Shown: positions 11,386 through 23,240, numbered from the stretch's first letter. The stretch: 64,000 bases of DNA from Deroplatys truncata (GCA_030765065.1 CM060985.1:174800096-174864095); one strand, 5' to 3'. Numbers and translations are program-made. Notes: generated by a model from the sequence alone, not told the origin.

Positions 11386-12220
11386 TTTTAATGCAAATAA
11401 CATTTTAACATAAAACAATTTTCAGTATAACATCAAAAAATTAAATTTCTGGTGGAAAGTCTTTCGCTGCTTCTATTAGCAGATGGTGCAGTGTGTTTTG
11501 TTTACTGTGCAAAGTTAATAACAATGCGTGGCGTTTTTTTCAGCGGCAATACAAAATGACGAAGAAGTGACAACACATCGTTTTTTCCGCGGACTTCGCT
11601 TCTCGTTTAGATTAGCAGTTCCAATTGCGCATGTGCGGTAACGATGGCTGCGTTTGTTGTCTTCACATCGTAATTTTCCTATAAAAGTAAAGCACCTAAA
11701 ATGGGCTGGCAGGTGGGCACCAGATATAGAAGAGACAACATCTACTTCTAAACTCACTCCTAAGGTAGATTATTCCCTTTCTTTTAGCTTTTATTAACGT
11801 TTTCAATGAAGCCCCAAGTAATTAAAAAGTCAGAAATATTACCTTAAAATTATGCTTTATAGTAGATGTTGACACTTATAGAGCCCGGACCCACCTATCC
11901 GTCCGACTTGACTTGCTGTGGTTCAGTGCGAGTGAATTTTAGTGCATGCCCACCCTCAACAGGGTTTTACCGCAGGTTGACTGTTGTAAGGAAAATGTTA
12001 TTTAGGATAGCGGTATTTGTTTTAGAATAATGTGAAAGAAGGGAGGTAGCATGCAGCTCCTCGACAGCCGCCTGATTAGGATGCAGCGGCCCTTCTGCAC
12101 CCTGGTGGATGTTTTTGTAGTATTCAATTTACATTGGCTGGGGTTTGTAATGTTGAGACCATTCAACTCTTGGTTGGATTTGAATGCAGGTCAGCTTTAG
12201 CTGCTGTTGGTGACACTCCT
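11386..12220. other. gene-free stretch, nothing recognised
   Basis: No supported gene. The portion 11460-11770 is less AT-rich and may be old transposon sequence, but I see no terminal repeat or motif. Confidence 0.45.
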
Positions 12221-12223
12221 TTG

Positions 12224-12780
12224 TTATCTGGTGTGCCCGCATGTCATGCAGGGAACCCGATGGCGCCGAGGACGGCGAGTTCTAGGGTTATAATCCCCAA
12301 GAGATCTGACCAAGGCACTCTGGTCGTTAGGTAAACAAACGTAAAATGTTGTAGCCCGGCGCCTAATTTCATCTTCCACATAGGGAAGAGATGAGGCTTC
12401 GTGAAGTAGTCTCACGGGGAAGGCTCGGCCGACAGAGTAGATGGACCGGAGTCCTCTATTCTGCGCCCATGCCCCAGACCTCGCAGGCGTACACATGAAG
12501 GGGACTATCAGGGCTTGATAAAGGTGCAACTTCAAGCGCACAGGCATCGCGGACCTCAGCATCGGGTAAAATGAAGCAATTGCCCCCTGAGCCCGGGTAG
12601 AGACGTCATGGATGTGCGCGCGAAAAAATAGACCTTTATCCAACTTTACTCCAAGGTAGGTTATCGAATTGCTCACATCGATCCTTCGGCCTCGAAATCC
12701 AAATGTGGGTCAGTCTGCGAGGTTGTGGCGCTTTGCTAGCAGCAAGGCGTGGCTCTTGTTCGCGTTAACGGACATGCGTC
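12224..12780 (-). pseudogene. Jockey-type LINE reverse transcriptase fragment
   Basis: Reading down from about 12773 on the minus strand: MSVNANKSHALLLAKRHNLA, a stop, then SNSITYLGVKLDKGL, then MLRSAMPVRLKLHLYQALIV. The YLGV-LD block and the 'K--LY-A-I-P' block are the standard post-palm RT signature of Jockey-like LINEs. The catalytic YADD palm is absent (5' truncation). The 3' part (GDYNPRTRRPRRHRVP) matches the ending of the other two copies here. Non-functional. Confidence 0.75.
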
Positions 12781-12899
12781 AACGCCGACATCACTGCTAG
12801 ATAGGCGGAGGGGTCTCTTTTTAGGAATGCTTATATATATATCAACCTTTAAACTTATCCTACTCATTTATTGTTTATTTATTGTTATCACTTGAATAC

Positions 12900-13165
12900 C
12901 AACCTTGTCACAGAAGATGTGGTGAAAGTGGTGTCCATCTGCATTGATGCGTTCTTGGCCTCTTTTGATGAAGTTTCCATTCACCAGCTGAAGTTCTTCT
13001 TCGATAATATACAAAATTAAAAAATTCCGTTGTTAGCTAAAGAGCGAGTGAATGATGCATTAATTTCAACGACATTTTCCTCTGTTAGAACCCTTCTCTT
13101 TGCTTTAGGACATTTAGCGTTTAGGGATCCTGTTGTTATTAATGTATTGACAACACGCCTGACAG
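12900..13165 (-). pseudogene. internally deleted transposase remnant (N-terminal HTH joined to C-terminus)
   Basis: On the minus strand KRRVLTEENVVEINASFTRS (about 13110-13045) resembles the linker of DUF4817-type helix-turn-helix transposases. Shortly after, NADGHHFHHIF (about 12965-12930) resembles the typical C-terminal tail of the same superfamily. The whole catalytic core that should lie between is missing, so this looks like an internal deletion derivative. Terminal repeats were not located. Family assignment is by motif recall. Confidence 0.5.
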
Positions 13166-13676
13166 TCTCTCTATTTGAACTTGATGGGTAGAGAATTTGT
13201 CTTGAAATTGCTTACACACCGCTCTGCATGACAACTGTTTGTTGAAACAAATTTCTCGATTGCAATATTAATGGATTTTAAAATAAACCTATGAAACGTC
13301 TTATACCCTGCAGAGACAAGCGTAAACTGACTGTTTTACGGAAAACACCACGGTGAGGCAGCACACATGTAGGCTATATTACTGCTGCTCCGCGCTTGCA
13401 TGCGATCGCCGGCCGCAGCGGGAAGCGAACATACTGTAGTATAATTCTGGCGTAACAACAAACTTCGCCATTTTGTCGATAGTGCGCATGTGCGTAGGGA
13501 ATTGCCAACCTATCGTAGTTAGGCAAATCCGTTAGATTGGCGATGTTCTGAAACCTTGTTGTTGTTCTCCTTCAGTTTAACTTGGCAGAAAAAACTACCA
13601 ACCCAGGGGTACAAGTATAATGCTTGAGAACAGGTTATTTAAATCCAGTTCACACACACACACATATATAATGACC
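13166..13676. other. gene-free stretch before the satellite
   Basis: Nothing recognised except a short CA/TA tract at about 13650-13670 directly before the satellite. Confidence 0.5.
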
Positions 13677-16600
13677 TAGGTGTCGTAGCCTAACCTCGGG
13701 CTAAATTTTCATAACACAGGGCCCTGTCATCCTGTCCATATACACATAACAAACCTCGCGTCATAACCTAACCTCGCGCTAAATGTTCATAACACAGGGC
13801 CCTGTCATCCTGTCCATATACACATAACAAACCTGGCGTCATAGCCTAACCTCGGGCTAAATTTTCATAACACAGAACCCTGTCATCCTGTCCATATACA
13901 CATAACAAACCTCGCGTCATAGCCTAACCTCGCGCTAAATGTACATAACACAGGGCCCTGTCATCCTGTCCATATACACATAACAAACCTGGCGTCATAG
14001 CCTAACCTCGCTCTAAATGTACATAACACAGGGCCCTGTCATCCTGTCCATATACACATAACAAACCTGGCGTCATAGCCTAACCTCTCGCTAAATGTTG
14101 ATAACACAGGGCCCTGTCATCCTGTCCATATACACATAACAAACCTGGCATCATAGCCTAACCTCGCGCTAAATGCTCATAACACAGGGCCCTGTCATCC
14201 CGTCCATATACACATAACAAACCTGGTGTCGTAGCCTAACCTCGGGCTAAATTTTCATAACACAGGGCCCTGTCATCCCGTCCATATACACATAACAAAC
14301 CTGGTGTCGTAGCCTAACCTCGGGCTAAATTTTCATAACACAGGGCCCTGTCATCCCGTCACATATACACATAACAAACCCGGCATCATAGCCTAACCTC
14401 GGGCTAAATGTTAATAACACAGGGCCCTGTCATTCCGTCCATATACACATAACAAACCTAGCGTCACAGCCTAACCTCGGGCTAAATGTTCATAACACAG
14501 GGCCCCGTCATCCTGTCCATATACACATAACAAACCTGGCGTCACAGCCTAACCTCGTGCTTAATGTTGATAACACAGGACCCTGTCATCCCGTTCATAC
14601 ACACACTAACAGGCGTCACAGCCTAACCTCAGGCTTAATGTTGATAACACAGGACCCTGTCATCCCGTCCATATACACACACTAACAGGCGTCACAGCCT
14701 AACCTCGTGCTTAATGTTGATAACACAGGACCCTGTCATCCCGATCATACACACACTAACAGGTGTCACAGCCTAAGTTCGGGCTCAATGTTGATAACAC
14801 AGGACCCTGTCATCCCGTCCATATAAACACACTAACAGGCATCACAGCCTAACCTCGGGCTAAATGTTGATAACGCAGGACCTTGTCATCCCGTCCATAT
14901 ACACACACTAACAGGCGTCACAGCCTAACCTCGGGCTGAATGTTGATAACACAGAACCCTGTCATCCCATCCATATACAGACTAACAGGCATCACAGCCT
15001 AACCTCAGGCTGAATGTTGATAACACAGGACCCTGTCATCCCGTCCATATACACACACTAACAGGCATCACAGCCTAACCTCAGGCTGAATGTTGATAAC
15101 ATAGGACCCTGTCATCCCGTCCATATACACACACTAACAGGCGTCACAGCCTAACCTCGGGCTGAATGTTGATAACACAGGACCCTGCCATCTCGTTCAT
15201 ATACACACACTAACAGGCGTCACAGCCTAACCTCGGGCTTAATGTTGATAACACAGGACCCTGTCATCCCGTCCATATACACACACTAACAGGCGTCACA
15301 GGCTAACCTCGGGCTGAATGTTGATAACACAGGACCCTGCCATCTCGTTCATATACACACACTAACAGGCGTCACAGCCTAACCTCGGGCTTAATGTTGA
15401 TAACACAGGACCCTGTCATCCCGTCCATATACACACAATAACAGGCGTCACAGCCTAACCTCGTGCTTAATGTTGATAACACAGGACCCTGTCATCCCGT
15501 TCATACACACACTAACAGGCGTCACAGCCTAACCTCGGGCTCAATGTTGATAACACAGGACCCTGTCATCCCGTCCATATACACACACTAACAGACATCA
15601 CAGCCTAACCTCGGGCTAAATGTTGATAACGCAGGACCTTGTCATCCCGTCCATATACACACACTAACAGGCGTCACAGCCTAACCTCGGGCTGAATGTT
15701 GATAACACAGAACCCTGTCATCCCGTCCATATACACACAATAACAGGCGTCACAGCCTAACCTCGTGCTTAATGTTGATAACACAGGACCCTGTCATCCC
15801 GTTCATACACACACTAACAGGCGTCACAGCCTAACCTCGGGCTCAATGTTGATAACACAGGACCCTGTCATCCCGTCCATATACACACACTAACAGACAT
15901 CACAGCCTAACCTCGGGCTAAATGTTGATAACGCAGGACCTTGTCATCCCGTCCATATACACACACTAACAGGCGTCACAGCCTAACCTCGGGCTGAATG
16001 TTGATAACACAGAACCCTGTCATCCCATCCATATACAGACTAACAGGCATCACAGCCTAACCTCAGGCTGAATGTTGATAACACAGGACCCTGTCATCCC
16101 GTCCATATACACACACTAACAGGCGTCACAGCCTAACCTCGGGCTGAATGTTGATAACACAGGACCCTGTCATCCCGTCCATATACATACACTAACAGGC
16201 GTCACAGCCTAACCTCGGCCTGAATGTTGATAACACAGGACCCTGTCATTCCGTCCATATACACACACTAACAGGCGTCACAACCTAACCTCGGCCTGAA
16301 TGTTGATAACACAGGACCCTGTCATCCCGTCCATATACACACACTAACAGGCGTTACAGGCTAACCTCGGGCTGAATGTTGATAACACAGGACCCTGCCA
16401 TCTCGTTCATATACACACACTAACAGGCGTCACAGCCTAACCTCGGGCTTAATGTTGATTACACAGGACCCTGTCATCCCGTCCATATACACATACTAAC
16501 AGGCGTCACAGCGTAACCTCGGGCTTAATGTTGATAACACAGGACCCTGTCATCCCGTCCATATACACACACTAACAGGCATCACAGCCTAACCTCGGGC

Positions 16601-16903
16601 TAAATGTTGATAACACAGGACCCTGTCATCCCGTCCATATACACATACTAACAGACATCACAGCCTAGCCTCGGGCTATATGTTGATAACACAGGACCCT
16701 GTCATGCCGTCCATATACACACACTAACAGGCGTCACAGCCTAACCTCGGGCTAAATGTTGATAACACAGGACCCTGTCATCCCGTCCATATACACACAC
16801 TAACAGGCATCACAGCCTAACCTCGGGCTAAATGTTGATAACACAGGACCCTGTCATCCCGTCCATATACACACTAACCTAGGCGTAGTAGCCTAACCTC
16901 GAG
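13677..16903. repeat. satellite array, unit 76-78 bp, about 42 copies
   Basis: The unit carries 'gcctaacctcgggctaaatg', 'ataacacaggaccctgtcat' and 'cccgtccatatacacacac'. In the left third (to about 14560) the unit is 78 bp with the palindrome CAGGGCCCTG and 'cataacaaacctggcgtca'. To the right it is 76-77 bp with CAGGACCCTG, 'gttgataacac' and 'cactaacaggcgtcaca'. Local multi-unit duplications are visible, for example a roughly 306 bp block beginning near 15460 repeated near 15767. There are no unique spacers, so it is not CRISPR-like. It carries no open frames. Confidence 0.95.
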
Positions 16904-17159
16904 GTGCAAGGAGAATTCGTTATTCGCGAAAGGATGACGCTGTTTGTTAGTTATTGCGGTAGTATCAGCCATCGGAAAACTCCCCAAGTACTACCAGGAG
17001 GCTAAGTAATATAGTTTATTGAACCTCAGTGTAAAATTGTGTGGTACAACGTTAACTGATATGTTCATATTGACCTTGTGGTTAATGTGATAAAAAATAA
17101 CAACCTGGGGAAAGAAAAGGATCATAATACCGTTATATATGTTCTTTTATATTTTGTTT

Positions 17160-17345
17160 TCTCTACTACGTGTAGCAAGTAGGGGAGGTATTGCATAACA
17201 TCAACAAATTTCTATGCCGAGATTTCACCGGAAATATATGTCACAAAATCTAGATCTCTTTAAAAAAACAGTTTATTTCAAATAAACTTTTTATGGCACC
17301 AGGCGTTTCTGAGATATCCTTTATTGATGGTTTGAATTTTCAATA
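17160..17345 (+). repeat. TTR fragment, A start fused to a lineage-C middle
   Basis: Starts 'ttctctactacgtgtagcaa' and reads the first 90 bp of module A to 'ccggaaatatatg'. It then jumps to lineage-C sequence ('tagatctctttaaa', 'gagatatcctttattg'), so the middle has been deleted. Confidence 0.65.
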
Positions 17346-17354
17346 CTTAGCCAT

Positions 17355-17625
17355 TCTTTTGATCAGTCCTCACTCGGTAGAGCACCTGCTTGCTGTGCGA
17401 GGGGTCCCCGGTTCGATTCCCAGATGGGAGTGGGAGGTTTTCGCTAACGAAGATTGTTCCCTCTTCTCTCCAGAGTCTGGAAGCATGAATGAGTGTGATT
17501 GTGATCTAATGATTGAAACCCGAGGTTTATCAGAAATCCACCGACAAGCGAATACGAGTTAGCACCATTGCCTATAGGCAGTAATATGTTCCAAAGAAAA
17601 ACGGTGCCAATAAGACCTTGCAGTT
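17355..17625 (+). mobile_element. tRNA-like SINE
   Basis: The A-box-like 'ctcggtagagcacctgct' and B-box 'ccggttcgattcccag' (17373-17425) are spaced as in a tRNA. An 'atgaatgagtgtgattgtg' body follows. A functional tRNA is unlikely because the acceptor ends do not pair and the sequence continues as a SINE body. Confidence 0.6.
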
Positions 17626-17639
17626 AAAGACGGGATATT

Positions 17640-18870
17640 CCAAAACCAAGGTCCATTTGGCCATAATAACGAAATCGCTCATGAGACAAGGTTTTTATTG
17701 ACAGTAATATGTGCTAATATACACTTTACTTTCCCACATAACCCTCGTTCACATCTATACACTTGCTGTAACGCTGCACCAGCTTCTACAACCCCTCGGC
17801 ATAAAAGTCTGCCGCCTGGGACTTGAACCGATTGGTAACACTGGTGTTGAGTTTATCGTCGGTTTGAAATCGTAGTCCATCCAGTCACTGTTTCAAAGGC
17901 AAGAAGAGGAAATGTCGCTTGGTGCCAGGTGGGGAGTGCACGGAGGGTGGTCAAAGAGTTTCCAGAGAAACTCTGAATCTCGTCTTTCGTTTCAGCAGCG
18001 GTGTGCGGACTTGCGTTGTCGTGCAAGAGGATGATGCCATACATTTTCCCGCAGCGTCGATTTTGCATCGCACGCCTCAGTTTCGTATGTGTTGCACAGT
18101 ACACGTCAGCTGTAATTGTTGACCCACGGTCCATGAAATCAATAAATTACGCTGTTTTCGTCCCAAAACACGGTAGCCATCATTTTGCGATTCATGTACG
18201 GCGGTTGCTTACACTTTTTTGGTTTGGATGAACTGGAACGGCGTCACTGCATTACTATTGTTTCTACTCTGCGTTTGTGTACGCCATCCATTTTTCGTTG
18301 CCCGTAACAATGTAGGAAACCACCTCCATCTTGTCTATAGCGCTCCAAAAACTGTCGTGCACTACGCATTCGTTGCTCTTGTGCTGACCAGTAAGCAGTT
18401 TTGGCACCCATCTCGCCCAAAGTTTCCGATATCCAAGCTGTTCAGTGACAATCCTGTAAAGCGAGGGTCGAGAAACATTTGGGAATTCATCAGTCAGATT
18501 ATTAATCGTCAAACGCCGATTACTTCGAAGTTTTTGATTCTCTTGCTCAACGATGTCGTCGGTCCGAATACAGGCCTACCACTCCACTGTTCGTCCTGCA
18601 CATTTGTGCGTACATTTCGAAATTCTCGAAACCAGTGTAGAACTTATTTGTCACTCATTATGTCCGGTCCATACACGAGGCATAACTCACGATGGATGTC
18701 CACAGCTGACGATCCTTTCGCCAGTAAAAGTCTCATTACACACTTCGCAACTGGGGGGATCTACGATTGTTGCGGCCATTGCGATCTACTCTCACCGACT
18801 GGCAAACGCCTACTGCGTCCAGCAACGCTGAGGTAGGTTCCTCAAGAGTAGGTAGACAGCGCTGCAGGCG
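17640..18870 (-). mobile_element. decayed mariner-superfamily element
   Basis: The minus strand carries transposase pieces. The N-terminal HTH region is at 18512-18400 (NNLTDEFPNVSRPSLYRIV, then LGYRKLWARWVPKLLT). The first catalytic block is at about 18290, mutated to VTGNEKWMAYTNAE (D to N). The second is ILLHDNASPHTAAETKDEI at about 18035. The third block is frameshifted ('LPTWHQATFPLLAFE', about 17925). There are several frame breaks, so it is inactive. The terminal inverted repeats were not resolved, so the ends are approximate. Confidence 0.75.
18264..18512 (-). pseudogene. transposase N-terminal and first catalytic block fragment
   Basis: An 82-residue open stretch of the element at 17640-18870. 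It holds the second helix-turn-helix half and the first catalytic motif, in which D has become N (GNEKW instead of GDE-W). The next part is displaced by frameshift. The 205-residue frame on the opposite strand (18219-18836) is antisense to this and is not a gene. Confidence 0.65.
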
Positions 18871-18936
18871 AATCGTCATACAGGGTTACCATCCATTAAA
18901 TACTATTCAACGGAACTTAGTTTTAGAATACGCCTC

Positions 18937-18980
<44 letters not shown>
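18937..18980. repeat. (TA)n microsatellite
   Basis: An uninterrupted TA dinucleotide run of about 44 bp between the mariner remnant and TTR sequence. Confidence 0.95.
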
Positions 18981-18983
<3 letters not shown>

Positions 18984-19096
18984 AGAACAGTTCTTAAACA
19001 TTTGACTATCCCTGCTCTCTTTGAATATATAACAAATTGTGTACTGTAGCTATTTCTGCAAGCTTTATCTCGATTAAAATGAAGTAGATAGAAAAA
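18981..19096 (-). repeat. lineage-C TTR fragment
   Basis: Contains 'taaacatttgactatccctg', 'ctctctttgaatatataaca' and 'agctatttctgcaag', as in the other lineage-C copies. It is truncated on both sides. Confidence 0.6.
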
Positions 19097-19978
19097 AATC
19101 TGATGTGTTACACTCACATGACTTTCTCTACTCTTGTACAATCTATTTTTACAAACGCCTATTCTCCATATGCTTCATGTTAATCGAGATGTCGATATTA
19201 TTGGTAATTTTCTTGTAGATGCAAGGGGAATATGGTAGTTTTTAAGCGATAGTCAAATATTTTAACGCTGGTTGCTATGTGGCGCATTCCATTCTCTTTG
19301 CATGTCCAGGACATAAAAAAAATGAATAACGAATTTGAGAAAAAGTATAAGTATTGGAAAATTTAAGGAAATAACAAGCAATATCTCGAAAACGGTTCAC
19401 TCAACAAAAGAAATGTATATGACATAAGTTGTGTATTTTAACGCGATCTATATTTTTTGTGTAGTAACATTTTGTCTATCTCTTATGGTTTACCAGTTAT
19501 TCAAAAGTCGTTCACAATGAACAATACTTTTGAAGACATTCCCAGAAAATTCGGGATATACATTTCATTTCTCATTACATTATCTTAAACATATCATATT
19601 TTCATCAAAATCGTTAGAGCCATTTTTGAGAAAATTAAAGTTTTCGAAAAATCTTCCATGTAAAGGGTAGTCTGGGGTGGGGGGATTTTCTTGAAAACCT
19701 TTGTGTCGCATCACTGGAAGATACTGAACCTAAATACCAAGTTTGGTGCTTATCCGACTGTTCGTTTTTGAGTTATGCTGTTCACAGACACACAGACACA
19801 CACACAGACACACACACAGACACACACACACACAGACACACACACGGACATGTTTCCAAAAATGCTTTTTTTGGATTCAGGAGGTATCAAAACATGTATT
19901 TCCGGTGAAATCTCGGTATCGAATTTTTGGGTGGAATGCAATACTTCCCCTACTTACTATACGTAGTAGAGAAAGTAA
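19097..19978 (-). repeat. TTR repeat, full unit, first of a tandem pair
   Basis: Reversed B at 19097-19320 and reversed A at 19320-19978, ending 'gtagtagagaaagtaaaa'. A long interrupted CA tract occupies 19788-19848. Its A start is joined to the B end of the next unit through one shared A-run ('agtaaaaatctgatg'). Confidence 0.85.
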
Positions 19979-20829
19979 AAATCTGATGTGTTACTCACAT
20001 GACTTTCTCTACTCTTGTAAAAACTATTTTTACAAAAGTTTATTCTCCATAGGTTACATGTTAATCGAGATATCGAGATGTTAATCTTATTGCTAATTTT
20101 CTTGTAGATGCAAGGGGAATTGGTAGGTTTTAAGCGATAGCCAAATATTTTAAGAACTGGTTGCTATGAGGAGTATTCCATTCTTTTTGCATTACTAGGA
20201 CAAAAAAAAAGAATAACGAATTCCCATTTGAGAAAAAGTATAAGTATTGGAACATTTAAGGGAATAACAAGCAATATCTCGAAAATGGTTCACTCAACAA
20301 AACAAATGTACCTATAAGACAGAAATTGTGTATTTTAACGCGATCTACATTTTTTGTGTAGTAAAATGTTGTCTATCTCTTATGGTTTACCAGTTATGCA
20401 AAAGTCGTTCACAATGAAGAATATTTTTGGAGACATTCCCAGAAAATTCGAGATATTCACTTCATTTTTCATGAAAATAACTCAAACATGTAATATTTTA
20501 ATCAAAATCGTTAGAGCCATTTTTGAGAAAATTAAAATTTTCGAAAAATGTTCCATGTAAAGGGTAATCTGGGGTGGGGGAATTTTCTTGAAAACCTTCA
20601 TGTGGCATCTCTGGAAGACACTGAACCTAAATACCAAGTTTGGTGTTTATCCGACTGCTCGTTTCTGAGTTATGCTGTTCACAGACACACACACACGGAG
20701 ATCCTTCCAAAAATGCTTTTCCTTTATTCAGGGGGTCTCAAAACATGTATTTCCGGTGAAATCTCGGTATTGAATTTTTGGGTGGAATACTATACTTCCC
20801 CTACTTACTATACGTAGTAGAGAAAGTAA
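19979..20829 (-). repeat. TTR repeat, full unit, second of a tandem pair
   Basis: Reversed B from 'atctgatgtgttactcacat', then reversed A to 'cgtagtagagaaagtaa' at 20811-20829. About 850 bp. The CA tract is short (20682-20696). Confidence 0.85.
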
Positions 20830-20935
20830 TAAATTTTCATAATAGCTATTTGTATACCCGCTAATAAGCGCTGGAGGGTAGAGAAAGTCGTGTGAATGGA
20901 ATACGTCAGCGCTTTTCTATTTACTTCCTCTACTA
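20830..20935 (+). repeat. lineage-C TTR end fragment
   Basis: 'gtatacccgctaataagcgc' and 'gagggtagagaaagtcgtgt' are the terminal part of a plus-orientation lineage-C copy. Confidence 0.6.
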
Positions 20936-21180
20936 TGTTTTGTAGGATATAGGATGTAATTACCTGAGGGGGAGACACCTCGCCACTGCGACCAACTTGA
21001 TCTACTGTGGCTAACCTCCTGGAGGCAGGGCTGAAGTGAATAAAGCCTCAGGAGATCGCAGGTCCGCAGGCGGACGGGATCACAGAGACGCGCGGAAGTC
21101 CCTATCATTTCCAGTACGAAACATCCGCTCTCACTAGTAGAGGCGTAGAGTCCCACGGGAAGCCGACGAAGCGACCCTTG
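20936..21180. mobile_element. SINE S3-like body fragment
   Basis: GC-richer than its surroundings. It shares blocks such as 'cgcgcggaagtccctatcat' with 47590-47620 ('cgcgcagaagtccctaac'). The head is not recognised. Confidence 0.4.
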
Positions 21181-21182
21181 TC

Positions 21183-21786
21183 GTCCTCCGTGGTGTAATG
21201 GTTACAATGCTAGCCTCTAATTCCCTAAATCGCGGGTTCAAACCCGGCGGAGGGCTATAGATTGTTTCGGGCGTAAAAATCCTTAGCTTGGCTTCCTTCG
21301 GAAGGGAAGTAAAGCCGGTGGTCCCGTGTCGTAGATTTGAATGAATGAATGAATGAATGAAAGAATGAACACTCGATTTGTCCCTGAAGGTCGAGGGGTA
21401 GCTCGATATGACTCATGCAGGGAACTAGTCCGCATGTGATGTTTCTCGTTGGGTTCTTTCTTCCGCACTTCGTACTATTGTTCACTTCCTTGCGATCAGC
21501 ACCTCATGATCTTGTTTGGAATCCCACACTTCTTCCCTTAATTCCGATCCAACAATAAATGGTTATGTTTAGAACTCCCTGCCTTCTTCGGACATCTCTC
21601 CAACTGCTGCTGTCATGTACAGTCCTTGTCCAGTGTGCTCCTACTGCTTTCTTGAAGACGTCGTAGATTTACGGCACGTAAAAGAACCTCAAGCCTGATA
21701 AAGCAAAATGTCCGGTCTTTCACGCCCAATATAGAATGGGATGCTAAGGACCACAGCAGTTAAAGAGCGTCCATAAATAAAACTCA
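21183..21786 (+). mobile_element. SINE S1 interrupted by a LINE 3' end
   Basis: The tRNA-like head at 21187-21257 has an A-box region 'ccgtggtgtaatggttac', a B-box 'cgggttcaaacccgg' and complementary acceptor ends (cctccg/cggagg). The body stops at 21338 and resumes at 21660 with 'gtcgtagatttacggcacg', continuing to the 'ataaataaaact' tail. The interruption is a separate insertion, 21339-21659, flanked by an 11 bp duplication. The complete S1 structure can be read by comparing with 48247-48537. Confidence 0.85.
21339..21659 (-). mobile_element. 5'-truncated LINE 3' end with (TTCA)n tail
   Basis: Flanked by GTCGTAGATTT at 21328-21338 and 21660-21670. On the minus strand it ends in a TTCATTCATTC tail (plus-strand 21339-21369). 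Its 5' part reads HWTRTVHDSSSWREMSEE, resembling the C-terminal end of endonuclease-reverse transcriptase ORFs of RTE/L2-like LINEs ('RT-QDR-AWR-L-EE'). Only about 320 bp is retained, as typical of aborted target-primed reverse transcription. The clade is tentative. Confidence 0.7.
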
Positions 21787-21804
21787 ATTTAATTTTATTT
21801 TACC

Positions 21805-21868
21805 AGGAATCGAACGCGGGATCCCCCGAATGCGGACCACAGACGTCACCTGAGCCATCCCGCTCGTA
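21805..21868 (-). mobile_element. tRNA-like head fragment (S3)
   Basis: On the minus strand the head reads 'gggatggctcaggtgacgtc' and 'gcgttcgattcctgg', the same head as at 34130-34240 and 46888-47003. Only the head remains; the TTR copy follows immediately. Confidence 0.55.
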
Positions 21869-22580
21869 CTACGTATAGTAGTTATGTGAAGTATTGTATT
21901 CCACCCAAAAATTAGACGTCGAGCTTTCATAGGAAATATGTATTTTGGGGCCCCCTGAATCCCCCAAAAACATTTCTATAAAAAGGTCCGGTGTGTGCGT
22001 ATGTGTGCGCCTATGAACAGCATAACTCAAAAACGAAAAGTCGGTTAAATATCAAACTTGATATGTCTTCAGTATGCTCCAAAGATGCAATATGAAGGTT
22101 TTCAAGAAAATCTGCCACCCCAAACCCTTGACATAGAACATTTTTCGAAATTTTTTACTTTCTTCTAAATGGCTCTGTTTTTTATTAATATACCATACAA
22201 TAAAGCTATTCACATGACAAATAAAATGTATATCTTGAATTATCTGGGGTTAGCATGTAAAGTCCTCTTCATTTGGAAGGAAATTTAGATAATCGCATAA
22301 CGTTAACGATAGATGAAAACGTACTACACAAAGAATGTAGATCACTCTTCTTGTGCCATAAGCTATTTCGGAGATATCCGTTATTAATGGTTCGAAATGT
22401 TTAATACTTTGTCATGCCTTTAAAGTCTAGTTGATTTTCAGTTGTTTCTCGCAATGTCATGGAAACAGTATGGAATTTTAAGGCAGCATATAGCGTCCAG
22501 TTGTTAAACATTTGACTATCGCTGTTCTCTTTGTATCTATAAGGAATGTAATGTAGCTATTTCTGTAAAGGTTTATGAAC
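21868..22580 (+). repeat. TTR/lineage-C copy
   Basis: Starts 'gtactacgtatagtagttat', follows module A, and then carries the lineage-C blocks 'ctcgcaatgtcatggaaac' and 'aaggcagcatatagcgtcca' (about 22480-22500). That stretch is an intact copy of the site into which the mariner at 32018-33299 inserted. Confidence 0.75.
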
Positions 22581-22589
22581 TAGATAGAA

Positions 22590-23200
22590 AAAATTCTGAT
22601 GTGTTACACTCACATGACTTTCTCTATTCCTGTACAAACTATTTTTACAAACGCTTATTCTCTATATGCTTCATGTTAATCGAGATGTTAATCTTATTGC
22701 TAATTTTCTAGATGCAAGGGGAATATGGTAGTCTTTAAGCGAGTCAAATCTTTTAAGAGCTGGTTGCTATGTGAAGCATTCCATTCTCTTTGTATGTCCA
22801 GGACAAAAATTCCCATTTGAGAAAAAGCATAAGTATTGAAAAATTCAAACAAATAACAAGGAATACCTCGGAAATGGGTCATCGACAAAAAAAATGTTTA
22901 TGACATAAATTGTTTTAACGAGATCTAAATTTTTTTGGTGTTGTAAAATTTTGTCTATCTCTTACGGTTTACCAGTAATGCGAAAGTCATTTGATATGAA
23001 AATATCTTTAACATATGATAGTTTAATCAAAATCGTTAGAGACATTTTTGATAAAATCAAAATTTTCGAAAACTATTCCATGTAAAGGATAGTCTGTAAA
23101 GAGAAATTTCTTGTAAATTTTCATGTCATATCTTTGGAGGATACTGAACTGAACTACAAAGTTTGGTGTTTATCCGATTTTTCGTTTTTGAGCTATGCTG

Positions 23201-23240
<40 letters not shown>

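Noticed and set aside
12134..12334. 66-residue frame as a gene
   Set aside because: No motif, no splice signals of note, and it overlaps the end of a minus-strand LINE fragment.
13677..16903. Regular repeats resembling a CRISPR array or telomeric DNA ('cctaacct')
   Set aside because: The units repeat throughout without unique spacers and the genome is animal. The telomere-like word occurs once per 77 bp unit rather than as consecutive (CCTAA)n.
18219..18836. 205-residue open frame on the plus strand
   Set aside because: It is antisense to a recognisable minus-strand transposase (HTH and catalytic blocks), so it is a shadow frame.
21187..21257. Possible functional tRNA gene
   Set aside because: A and B boxes and acceptor pairing exist, but the sequence continues into the SINE S1 body and recurs in other S1 copies; the anticodon arm is poor.
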